The notes under the pieces were generated by a model that saw only the letters and a list, made by a program, of their open reading frames with translations, was not told the origin of the DNA and searched no databases. Shown one piece after another: positions 1 through 7,078 of a stretch of 10,659 nucleotides of DNA (position 1 is the stretch's first letter; every line of letters starts with the position of its first letter). A program made the position numbers and the translations under genes. Source of the DNA: Myxococcales bacterium (GTDB taxonomy: Bacteria > Myxococcota_C > UBA6777); NCBI GenBank assembly GCA_027005175.1, contig JALTMC010000792.1, positions 1-10,659 of the forward strand, read 5' to 3'.

Positions 1-324
1 ATTTTGTTGACACCAGCCTTTTTTGAAGAGGGCTGGAAGCCCAAAGAGCTTTTACTGCCATCTGGAAACGTTAGCATCTCTTTGAAATCAGGAATTATTC
101 CACGCCCTGAAGTTGTTAGCGGGTGGGATTTTGCAAAAAAGAAACCAAAGAAGACACGTCGCCTTGTCCCTGCTGGTTCTGTCTTTTTCATCGAGCTTTC
201 TGGTTCTGAAAATGAACGGCTTGCATGGCTGCAAGAACATTGGTGGAAGCCTACTAGTGATACAGAACAAGCTCGCAACGATGGTTATGGTCTCGCTGTT
301 TTCGGCGTTGATCATTTGGTGTAA
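1..324 (+). CDS. cmr3: Cmr3 (type III-B CRISPR RAMP protein), C-terminal part only
   Basis: This is the C-terminal end of Cmr3 (Cas5-group RAMP protein), which in Cmr complexes holds the 5' handle of the crRNA beside Cas10/Cmr2. The frame is open from the first base and ends at TAA 322-324, so the gene starts before the window and only 107 codons are visible. Family marks are the segment LLTPAFFEEGWKP near the visible start, the GWD...KKPKKTRRLVPAGSVFF stretch, and the closing DGYGLAVFGV, a glycine-rich end typical of Cmr3. It lies 11 nt before cmr1, in the same operon. The identification rests on the partial sequence and on the neighbours; the Cas10 gene normally found close by is not visible. 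Confidence 0.87.
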   Translation: MLLTPAFFEEGWKPKELLLPSGNVSISLKSGIIPRPEVVSGWDFAKKKPKKTRRLVPAGSVFFIELSGSENERLAWLQEHWWKPTSDTEQARNDGYGLAVFGVDHLV

Positions 325-335
325 GAGGTAACAAA

Positions 336-1565
336 ATGACTCGAAAAATAGAGAGGCCCCCTGCTCCTATTCAACTTCAAATGAATGAGCCTATCACTGC
401 AAAAATAAGTCTCTTGACGCCTGTTTTCGGTGGTGGTGCAGAGAGTAAGAAAATCGACAAAGACTATCCCATTCGGAGCGCAAGCATCAAGGGACAGCTT
501 CGTTTTTGGTGGCGTGCTGCTCGCGCTGGAGGCTACAATACTGTAGAGGAAATGAAAGAGGCTGAAGAACGCCTGTGGGGAGGTCCAAGTAATAGTGGTG
601 TGCTCTCTTTGTCTGTGGACAGCAATATCTCTGTCCAAGATGAGCCTTTTTTTGAAGGTGATCGAGCACTTAGAGGAAAAGAGGCTCTCAGTTATTTTGC
701 ATTTCCACTGCGTCCAACTGAAGATAACAACAATCCCAAGCCTGCTTATACTCTCTCTGGTTCATTTACGCTCAAATTGTATGTTGATACGACTCATCCT
801 GAATACAAGAAAAATGATGAAGTTGAAGCCAAATCTGCTTTGTGGGCATGGCGTCGATTCGGTGGCATCGGCGGTCGAACTCGACGAGGCTTTGGTGCTG
901 TTGATCTGGGCAGAGATGAATCAATTGAGCACCCTGAATTATGGTTGAAGAATGACTACATCATCAACAAACAACCACCTGAGGGGGTTCCATCATTGGC
1001 TCCTAGTGCCGGTGCCAAAATAGCAACCAGAACAACAAAAGAAGCTGAAAAGGCATGGTCAGAACTCGCTTCCAAGTTCAAGCGTTTTCGTCAAGGAAAT
1101 GGCTTGGGACGAAACGACCCTCAACCTGACAAATTTGCTGGACGAAGCCGCTGGCCTGAACCTGATGTGATCCGCCATCATCTGCACAAATCTCCTCAAG
1201 GAGCAAGCAAGCATCAAACGCCCATTGTAAACGTGACCAAAGCGCCACGAGGACAATTTGGAATGCCCATTATTTTCCACTTCCAAAATTATGAGCATAT
1301 CACCGACGTGGAACTCAACATACAGGACAAAGAGCGTTTTGCTTCCCCGCTTATTCTGCGTCCTGTTGGCCAAAAAAAAGCTGCAAAAGCAATGCTGCTT
1401 ATTCTTGGCAATCGGCCTAGATTGGACTCGACTGTTATGACGCAAGACAAAAAAGACACCTTCATTTCCGTTGATCTTAATGAGGAGGAAGCACATGAGA
1501 TTCTTCCTTTGAATGGTGAAAAAGATCCCCTCATCGCCTTTATGCACTACTTCAAAAAACCCTGA
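336..1565 (+). CDS. cmr1: Cmr1 (type III-B CRISPR RAMP protein, Cas7 group)
   Basis: Predicted Cmr1, 409 residues, a Cas7-like subunit that caps the end of the Cmr complex near the 3' part of the crRNA and takes part in target RNA engagement. The hallmark IKGQLRFWWR is at residues 51-60, and the glycine-rich RAMP loop GGIGGRTRRGFG is at 176-187. Both are typical of Cmr1, and the length is normal. The start at 336 is chosen because GAGG at 325-328 lies 7 nt upstream. A second in-frame ATG at 381 (residue 16) lies closer to the conserved core but has no comparable ribosome binding site. The gene sits between cmr3 (11-nt gap) and cmr4 (28-nt gap). No frameshift or missing key segment is seen. 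Confidence 0.93.
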   Translation: MTRKIERPPAPIQLQMNEPITAKISLLTPVFGGGAESKKIDKDYPIRSASIKGQLRFWWRAARAGGYNTVEEMKEAEERLWGGPSNSGVLSLSVDSNISVQDEPFFEGDRALRGKEALSYFAFPLRPTEDNNNPKPAYTLSGSFTLKLYVDTTHPEYKKNDEVEAKSALWAWRRFGGIGGRTRRGFGAVDLGRDESIEHPELWLKNDYIINKQPPEGVPSLAPSAGAKIATRTTKEAEKAWSELASKFKRFRQGNGLGRNDPQPDKFAGRSRWPEPDVIRHHLHKSPQGASKHQTPIVNVTKAPRGQFGMPIIFHFQNYEHITDVELNIQDKERFASPLILRPVGQKKAAKAMLLILGNRPRLDSTVMTQDKKDTFISVDLNEEEAHEILPLNGEKDPLIAFMHYFKKP

Positions 1566-1593
1566 TGTTTTTTGCAAATTGAGGTACAAGCCT

Positions 1594-2448
1594 ATGAAAT
1601 CGAAATTACTTTTTTTACACACACTCTCTTCTCTTCATGCTGGAACAGGTCAATCCGTTGGCGCGATCGACTTGTCAATTGCCCGTGAAAAATCAACGGG
1701 CATTCCCTTTCTTCCTGGCTCTAGTATCAAGGGCGTTCTACGCGATACGGCTGAAGATATTCTGCAAAAAGATATGACAGTCAAGGTGTTTGGTCCTCCT
1801 TCTGATGCAGGTGAATTACACAGTGGCTCTGTGAGCTTTGGTGATGCACGTGTGTTGTTTTTGCCCGTTCGCTCTTTGGCTGGAACATTTGCTTATGTGA
1901 CATCTCCCTTTCTGTTGGAACGTGCAAGTCGTGATATGGAAGCTGTGGGACTCGGAAAACTTCCTTCTATCAATATCCCCGAAATTCAACACTGCTTGAC
2001 TCCCTGTGACTCAATGTTGGCTTTGGGTGAAAAGGTTTTCTTCGAGGAATTAGATTTCACAAGAAGAAAGCATCCTGATGTAGAAAAAATAGCCGAAGCT
2101 CTTGGAAAACATATCTTGAGCGAAAGTCAACTCGTCAAGCGTCTTTGTATCGTCCATGATGATGTCATGTCCTTTCTCTTTGAACAAGCAACAGAAGTCC
2201 GTACAAGAATCCGTTTGGAAGAAGAAACCAAAGTTGTCAAACAGGGGGCATTGTGGAGTGAGGAGAGCCTACCATCTGAAACTGTTCTGCTCTCTTTCGT
2301 CACTTTTTTTCCACCGAAAGTTACCAAACTCAAAGTACACGATGTCGTTCAGAAAGTTGAAAGCCTACTGAAGACACCGCTCCAGTTTGGTGGCAATGCG
2401 ACAGTTGGACAAGGACTTTGTACCCTTTCAATGACAGGAGATGTATGA
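1594..2448 (+). CDS. cmr4: Cmr4 (type III-B backbone subunit, target-RNA nuclease)
   Basis: Predicted Cmr4, 284 residues. It is the repeated Cas7-type backbone subunit of the Cmr complex, which lines the crRNA and cleaves bound target RNA at regular intervals. Visible marks are the N-terminal RAMP strand with LHAGTG (residues 14-19), Asp26 in AIDLSIARE, PGSSIKGVLRD (41-51), and a C-terminal glycine-rich loop GGNATVGQG (266-274). Asp26 falls at the same number as the catalytic Asp described for Pyrococcus furiosus Cmr4, so RNA cleavage is predicted to be intact. The frame is open back to 1513, but the start at 1594 is preferred: GAGG at 1581-1584 precedes it by 9 nt, it avoids overlap with cmr1, and it gives the family N-terminus. 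Confidence 0.96.
   Translation: MKSKLLFLHTLSSLHAGTGQSVGAIDLSIAREKSTGIPFLPGSSIKGVLRDTAEDILQKDMTVKVFGPPSDAGELHSGSVSFGDARVLFLPVRSLAGTFAYVTSPFLLERASRDMEAVGLGKLPSINIPEIQHCLTPCDSMLALGEKVFFEELDFTRRKHPDVEKIAEALGKHILSESQLVKRLCIVHDDVMSFLFEQATEVRTRIRLEEETKVVKQGALWSEESLPSETVLLSFVTFFPPKVTKLKVHDVVQKVESLLKTPLQFGGNATVGQGLCTLSMTGDV
2436..2440 (+). promoter_or_regulatory. Shine-Dalgarno site deciding the cmr5 start
   Basis: AGGAG lies inside the end of cmr4. Two adjacent ATG codons follow, at 2445 and 2448. The spacing is 4 nt to the first and 7 nt to the second, so the second is the better start. Either choice overlaps the cmr4 stop (TGA 2446-2448), which suggests translational coupling. Confidence 0.6.
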
Positions 2449-2849
2449 TGACTAGAGAACAAGAACGAGCAGCCAAAGCATTTAGCGATGTTGAAAAAGT
2501 GAAAGATCTGCCTGAGCCAGAACAAAAACGTTATGCGACAGTTGTCTACCAAACCATTTCGCTGCTCCATAGTGCAGGCCTATTACAAGCAATAGAGTTC
2601 ATGTGTTCTCTCTCCAATTCAGAAAAGAGAGAGGCTGGAGAGAAACTTCTCGGCTCTTTGGCGGAACAAATGGAACGTGTGGATCGAGAGGTTCGAGATC
2701 TCTCAAGTCTTCGAAAAAGAGCCCGAACAGCCAACTTGCCAATATACATGCTACTCTCTCGGGAGATGATCGCCACATTGGTATGGTATAAACGTTTTGT
2801 ACAATCGATTCTCAAAATCGATGCAGCAGTTGTATCAAACAATGATTAA
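2448..2849 (+). CDS. cmr5: Cmr5 (type III-B small subunit)
   Basis: Predicted Cmr5 (Cas11-type small subunit), 133 residues from the ATG at 2448, or 134 if the ATG at 2445 is used. Cmr5 is an all-helical protein that forms a short filament alongside the Cmr4 backbone and helps hold the target strand. The sequence looks all-helical and fits the family: an N-terminal QERAAKAF, then KRYATVVYQTISLLHSAGLLQAIEFM, and a C-terminal VWYKRFVQSILKI segment. It has no enzymatic motif, as expected. The start overlaps the last base of the cmr4 stop codon, and cmr6 follows after 17 nt. The small subunits diverge fast, so the call draws on position in the operon as well as on sequence. Confidence 0.88.
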   Translation: MTREQERAAKAFSDVEKVKDLPEPEQKRYATVVYQTISLLHSAGLLQAIEFMCSLSNSEKREAGEKLLGSLAEQMERVDREVRDLSSLRKRARTANLPIYMLLSREMIATLVWYKRFVQSILKIDAAVVSNND

Positions 2850-2866
2850 TCTGAAGGAGTTGGCTC

Positions 2867-4240
2867 ATGCCTAGTTTGCGGCAAGCTATCCAAAGTACAA
2901 AGAAACAAGAAGATACGAACATTGGCTTATGGCTAGATCGCTACTTTGATATTCCAGACAAAGACGATGATGAGAAAGCAGGACGCAAACAACAGCATCT
3001 CAAAGAAGCTCGCTCCATTGGTCTTCCAGTTGGATACTGCGATTTCTTGAAAAATCGTAGTGCTCTGTTTTCCTCTTCAAAGAATACATCGATTGTTGAA
3101 GCCGAAAGCATAGGGCGACTTGCCATTGGTCTAGGTGAAAGCAGTTCTTGGGAAAATAATGTGAGACTTCAACACACTTGGGGACTTCCAATGATTCCAG
3201 GGAGTGCGCTCAAAGGTTTGGCAGCAACATTTGCCCACCGCTATCTCAGAGATCCCCAATGGCGGCGAGATGTCGAGGAGCAAATTGGCGGAGAAAGTCA
3301 TCATCTTCTCTTTGGTACAACTGATTGGCAAGGTCTCGTGACGTTCCATGATGCTCTCTGGATTCCCCCTCAAGCAGGTGGAAATGGACTTGTTCTCGAT
3401 ACGATTACTGTCCATCATCAGAAGTATTACCAAGAAGGAGCAAGTGAACCTCCTGCTGATTGGGATTCTCCCGTCCCCATTCCTTTTCTTGCGGTTGTTG
3501 GGAAGTTTGAGTTTGCATTGTCTGGTCCCAAGGAATGGGTTGATGCCGCTTATGCACTCCTAGAATTGGCTTTGAGGCATATTGGTATAGGAGCCAAGAC
3601 TTCTTCCGGTTATGGTCGAATGAAAATCAAGAGAATTCTTTCTCTTGAAGAACAACGATTCTCTGAATTGAAACACCTTGTTGATGATTTTACTTTCCCA
3701 ACTCAACCTGGTGAAATCAATCAAATCAAAACTCGCATCCAAAAAATATGGCATGTTGCTGAAGACGAACAACTCCGAATAGAATACTTGTCTTTGTTCT
3801 ATGAACGAGTCAATTCTGCGGAGAAAAAAATCAGACAAACTGTCAAAAAATACCTCAAAGAAAAGCTTCCACAACAATTTGAAGAAGGAAAACAGATTGT
3901 AGAGCGCATTTATGATGAGGTCTTCGTTTCCCAACCATCACCACAGCAAACAAGAAAAGAAGCTGAAAAACAGCAACCAGAAATCGAAGTAGAGAAACTA
4001 AAAGAGCTTGCAAAATCTTTCTTAGCTGAGATTCTGAAAGACGTTCCATCCAAAGGAGAATTGGAAGAGATATTATTTGAAAGAGTTCCTAGTTTTTTTG
4101 ATTCTTTGCCATCAAAGGCCGAACTCAATGCTTTTCTCAAACAAATAGAGCAATACGTTAATGAACATTCTTGCTCAGGCAAAGAGAAAAAGCTTATTCG
4201 AGATACCAGTAAAAAGATGATCAAAAAGTTCTTCAAGTAG
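2867..4240 (+). CDS. cmr6: Cmr6 (type III-B RAMP protein) with long C-terminal extension
   Basis: Predicted Cmr6, 457 residues, a Cas7-group subunit at the distal end of the Cmr complex next to Cmr1. The RAMP core is clear: MIPGSALKGL at residues 109-118 and the glycine-rich loop GIGAKTSSGYGRM at 240-252 after the helix AYALLELALRH. Family members usually end soon after this loop, at roughly 300 residues or fewer. Here about 205 more residues follow, rich in Lys, Glu and Gln, helical in character, with a Pro/Gln/Glu linker near residues 358-375. Near the C-terminus there is a short internal echo, PSKGEL at 394-399 and PSKAEL at 415-420. No domain is recognised in this tail. Start: AAGGAG at 2854-2859, 7 nt before the ATG. 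It is the last gene of the operon. Confidence 0.9.
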   Translation: MPSLRQAIQSTKKQEDTNIGLWLDRYFDIPDKDDDEKAGRKQQHLKEARSIGLPVGYCDFLKNRSALFSSSKNTSIVEAESIGRLAIGLGESSSWENNVRLQHTWGLPMIPGSALKGLAATFAHRYLRDPQWRRDVEEQIGGESHHLLFGTTDWQGLVTFHDALWIPPQAGGNGLVLDTITVHHQKYYQEGASEPPADWDSPVPIPFLAVVGKFEFALSGPKEWVDAAYALLELALRHIGIGAKTSSGYGRMKIKRILSLEEQRFSELKHLVDDFTFPTQPGEINQIKTRIQKIWHVAEDEQLRIEYLSLFYERVNSAEKKIRQTVKKYLKEKLPQQFEEGKQIVERIYDEVFVSQPSPQQTRKEAEKQQPEIEVEKLKELAKSFLAEILKDVPSKGELEEILFERVPSFFDSLPSKAELNAFLKQIEQYVNEHSCSGKEKKLIRDTSKKMIKKFFK

Positions 4241-4822
4241 AGATCTTTCTCTTCTTTTTCTCTTCTTTTTCCCGCTGCTGTCAGAACTGCTTCTCTTTTC
4301 TTGTTTCTTCGGACATTTCTTTTTGAGAGTTACGAAGTGGCTGATGGTGTTGGGGAGATTCCACAGGAACGACTGAAGGCTCTGATGACCGACGTTTCGC
4401 ACACTGAATAAGACTGCTTTTGCAACGAGTTTCATGTTATCGATAGAATCCAATGTCTGGTTGCACAAATGTGGGGAGTTTATTCCTCACTTTGCGTGAA
4501 ACGAATTCCGCATCTCTGTCAAGTTCACACTCCTTCTTTTTTGGAGTTTACAGAAGAGCAGGATGTATTCATTTTTGTCTTTTGTCACAATCCTCTATGG
4601 ATTCATGAGCTTGGGAGTTTGAATTCAAGGTAGAGTAAGGGGTTAGGAGGATTTGTAGGAGTATGGTCATTCAGTTTTTTGGGGAAGAGGTCGTATGTTG
4701 AGGAAGAATGGGATTTGTGTTTTCTTTTCGTCTGTTGAACGTCGGTATGACAGCGGTGTTTCACTCTATGGGTTGTGGTGTGAACTTGAGGTTGGAAGAA
4801 AAGGGCAAAGGGATGAGAGTCG
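4241..4822. other. Intergenic region between cmr6 and the kinase gene
   Basis: 582 nt with no convincing gene. It opens with a T/C-rich stretch to about 4315. No clear GC hairpin followed by a T run is seen after cmr6, so operon termination is unresolved. One reading from about 4325 to a TAA at 4411-4413 gives about 28 codons of ordinary-looking peptide without a start, possibly a decayed gene. AGGAG-like motifs at 4645-4650 and 4657-4661 precede only a 12-codon reading frame at 4663. The promoter of the kinase gene should lie here, but I could not pick a -35/-10 pair with confidence. Confidence 0.6.
4249..4270 (+). repeat. Two perfect copies of an 11-nt pyrimidine repeat
   Basis: CTCTTCTTTTT occurs at 4249-4259 and again directly at 4260-4270, 9 nt after the cmr6 stop. 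It is part of a longer T/C-rich tract. It could give U-rich RNA at the end of the cmr transcript, but no stable hairpin precedes it, so a terminator call is not supported. Confidence 0.65.
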
Positions 4823-7078
4823 ATGTCGGTTCTTTGTACATCTTGTAAAAGTGAAGGTATTGAGGGGATGGTGTTTTGTCCATCCTGCGGTCAACTTCTT
4901 CATGTCACCGATCCTTTTGCAGATAGAGTTGTAGGCAAGTATCGGTTGCTAGAGCGGATTGGAGATGGAGGTTCGAGTATCGTATACCGGGCCAATCATA
5001 TCGAAGATGGCCGCTCTTTTGCGGTTAAGATCTTATTGCCACAATATACAAACAAACAAGATATGGTAGGGCGCTTTCACAGAGAGGCTCAGGTCATGTC
5101 GCGATTGGAACATGAAAATGTGGTCTGTATTTCTGACTTTGGTAGGGTGGCAGAGCTAGGTTTTTATATTGCAATGGAGTGGCTAGAGGGTGAGACGGTT
5201 CGCAGCTATCTCCAACGCAAGGGACCTCTGCCCAAAGAGCTGGTCTTGTATTTGTTCGCACAGATCTCTGAAGTTCTGGGAATTGCACATGATAATGGTA
5301 TTGTTCACAGAGATCTTAAGCTTGAAAATCTAATGTTGGTACAGGGGAGCCAAGGACAAACCATCCTTAAAGTTCTGGACTTTGGTGTAGCGCATGTGAG
5401 TCATGTGGACAAAAGTTTAACAGACACAGGGATACTTGTTGGAACTCCACGTTATATGGCACCTGAGCAGATCCGTGCGGAGAAAGGCACAATTGATGCA
5501 CGCACGGATGTATATGCTTGTGGCTTGATGTTGTTAGAGATGTTGACAGGGCAATCGGCTTTTCAGAAAGAAACGGTATCCCAGCTATTGTACGGACAAC
5601 TTCATGAGATGCCCCCCTACCTGCATCAACTCCATCCCGATGGAGACTTTGGTGGAAGCCTGGAGATCGTTGTGCGCCGGGCCGTACAAAAAAAGCCCGA
5701 ACAACGATATCCCTCAGTACAGGAGTTTCAGAGAGCACTGCAAAAGTCGATGTGGGAAGAAGGTATCTATACTCCAGACCAGATGCAGCTTTCATTGCAG
5801 TTCCACCAGGTTGAGGGCACGGAAACCACCCGAGAATGTCGCAGAGCTTCAAACCAGAGTGAGAAACTGCGCCACTCAACTCCACAGAGCTTTATGTCAC
5901 ATGGGAGTATACCGGATAGCTCTCTCCCACGAGCTACCCCTCGACGCCGTACAATGGCCTATTCCTCCATGGCATCTCCGTCTCTTCCATCTCCATCTCT
6001 TTCGTATGGTAGCACATACTCTCATTCGTCGAGTCTCTATGTTCCTGCATCTTCTCCTTCTGCATTGCATGCTTTCATGTCCCAAACTTCTGCCTTACAA
6101 GGAGTTGTGGAACATAGTCCTTTGCCTCGACAAACGATGTCATTGGGTGAATTCATAGAGGCAGATCATCGAACTCCGAGATACTCTGAGGGGGCACCTG
6201 AACCTACCGTTGCAAAGAGAAAAACGGAGCCTCCATGGAGTTCTCAATCTGGGATGGCTTCTGAGCCCACAGTTTTGGAGCAGCCAACGGTGGGATCATC
6301 GTGGGAACATTCTGATGGGAAGGAGGGGTGCTTTGCCTTGTCCCAAGGTGGCGCTGATGTGCTTGCTAATTCATACAGAGATCCATTAGCCGCCTATATG
6401 ACCCCCTCTCTCGAAGAGAAGTCCGCACATTGGGGAGATCGTAGTGTTGGTGCGATGGCCTGTGAGGAAGAGCAACAACGAGCTTTGGAGCAGGAAGAGC
6501 CATTTTTCTCGGAACAAGCTGATTTCGGAGTTTCCTTTGATGATTGGAAGGCTTCGGAAGCCAAGCAAGCGGAACATTTTCCAGTGTTGCGATTTGTGGC
6601 AGAAGCTTTCGAAGGGGCAGCTTCTGAAACAAAAACTCCAGAAACAAAGGTTTCAGAGGTGGATCTTGTGGTGGGGGAACGCGCAGTATCGAAAGGCATG
6701 GAAGGTGGAGAAAAGCCACTCTTGTTTGCACATCCCAATACGGAATGGGTCACGCATCCAAAGTTGGAGACTCCACAGGTAAAGGTTCTTGTGGAAGGTG
6801 TTCTTTCCGAAGAAACAGAGAATGGAGAGAAGCCGCTTTTGTTTGCACACCCCAACGCTGAGTGGTTGCAGACTCTGAGTGCTTCAGAGCAGGAGTTGTT
6901 GTCCTCGGCAGTGGTCCCGTCAAACTCCAAAGAGAAAGTGAAAAGGCTTGTTGATGATGAGAGCAATGAGCAACAAAAGACATCTGAGAGGCTGTTCATA
7001 CCAAAGAAGCTCTTGATACTCTGGGTAGGTTTTGTTGTCTTGGTCTTGGTGGCTGGCTGTAGCTACTTTTTACTGTAG
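4823..7078 (+). CDS. Tail-anchored Ser/Thr protein kinase with N-terminal zinc ribbon
   Basis: Hanks-type serine/threonine kinase, 751 residues. It starts with a small zinc ribbon, C5-x2-C8 and C19-x2-C22. The kinase domain spans about residues 39-311: glycine loop IGDGGSSIVY (46-55), lysine K69 in FAVKILL, catalytic HRDLKLEN (162-169), DFG (186-188), and APE (213-215) after GTPRYM. All key residues are present, so it should be active. Then comes a linker of about 400 residues rich in Ser, Pro and Glu, with PTV motifs at 461-463, 482-484 and 488-490 and a repeated 14-residue peptide near 629-681. A single membrane segment at 730-751 ends the protein, so it is anchored by its C-terminus with no outside sensor domain. 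Upstream AAAGGG/GAGAG motifs are only weak ribosome sites. Its substrate is unknown, and nothing ties it to the cmr operon. Confidence 0.93.
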   Translation: MSVLCTSCKSEGIEGMVFCPSCGQLLHVTDPFADRVVGKYRLLERIGDGGSSIVYRANHIEDGRSFAVKILLPQYTNKQDMVGRFHREAQVMSRLEHENVVCISDFGRVAELGFYIAMEWLEGETVRSYLQRKGPLPKELVLYLFAQISEVLGIAHDNGIVHRDLKLENLMLVQGSQGQTILKVLDFGVAHVSHVDKSLTDTGILVGTPRYMAPEQIRAEKGTIDARTDVYACGLMLLEMLTGQSAFQKETVSQLLYGQLHEMPPYLHQLHPDGDFGGSLEIVVRRAVQKKPEQRYPSVQEFQRALQKSMWEEGIYTPDQMQLSLQFHQVEGTETTRECRRASNQSEKLRHSTPQSFMSHGSIPDSSLPRATPRRRTMAYSSMASPSLPSPSLSYGSTYSHSSSLYVPASSPSALHAFMSQTSALQGVVEHSPLPRQTMSLGEFIEADHRTPRYSEGAPEPTVAKRKTEPPWSSQSGMASEPTVLEQPTVGSSWEHSDGKEGCFALSQGGADVLANSYRDPLAAYMTPSLEEKSAHWGDRSVGAMACEEEQQRALEQEEPFFSEQADFGVSFDDWKASEAKQAEHFPVLRFVAEAFEGAASETKTPETKVSEVDLVVGERAVSKGMEGGEKPLLFAHPNTEWVTHPKLETPQVKVLVEGVLSEETENGEKPLLFAHPNAEWLQTLSASEQELLSSAVVPSNSKEKVKRLVDDESNEQQKTSERLFIPKKLLILWVGFVVLVLVAGCSYFLL
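6707..6865 (+). repeat. In-frame 14-residue repeat in the kinase tail
   Basis: GEKPLLFAHPNTEW is encoded at 6707-6748 (residues 629-642) and GEKPLLFAHPNAEW at 6824-6865 (668-681), 39 residues apart. The two 42-nt copies match at 34 positions. Six codons differ silently and one changes Thr to Ala. Confidence 0.9.

Noticed and set aside
4241-4300. Intrinsic terminator after cmr6
   Set aside because: There is a T-rich tract but no stable GC hairpin directly before it.
4175-4468. Minus-strand 97-codon reading frame rich in Lys/Ser/Arg
   Set aside because: It overlaps the 3' end of cmr6 and its basic stretch is the complement of the pyrimidine tract. No domain or ribosome site supports it.
4695-4934. 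Plus-strand 79-codon frame before the kinase
   Set aside because: It runs out of frame into the kinase zinc-ribbon region, has no recognisable domain, and the kinase start at 4823 gives the expected CxxC pairs.
4823-7078. Kinase as a part of the CRISPR system
   Set aside because: It is separated from cmr6 by 582 nt, carries no CARF, SAVED or other CRISPR-linked domain, and such kinases are abundant in genomes of this style. Proximity alone is not evidence.
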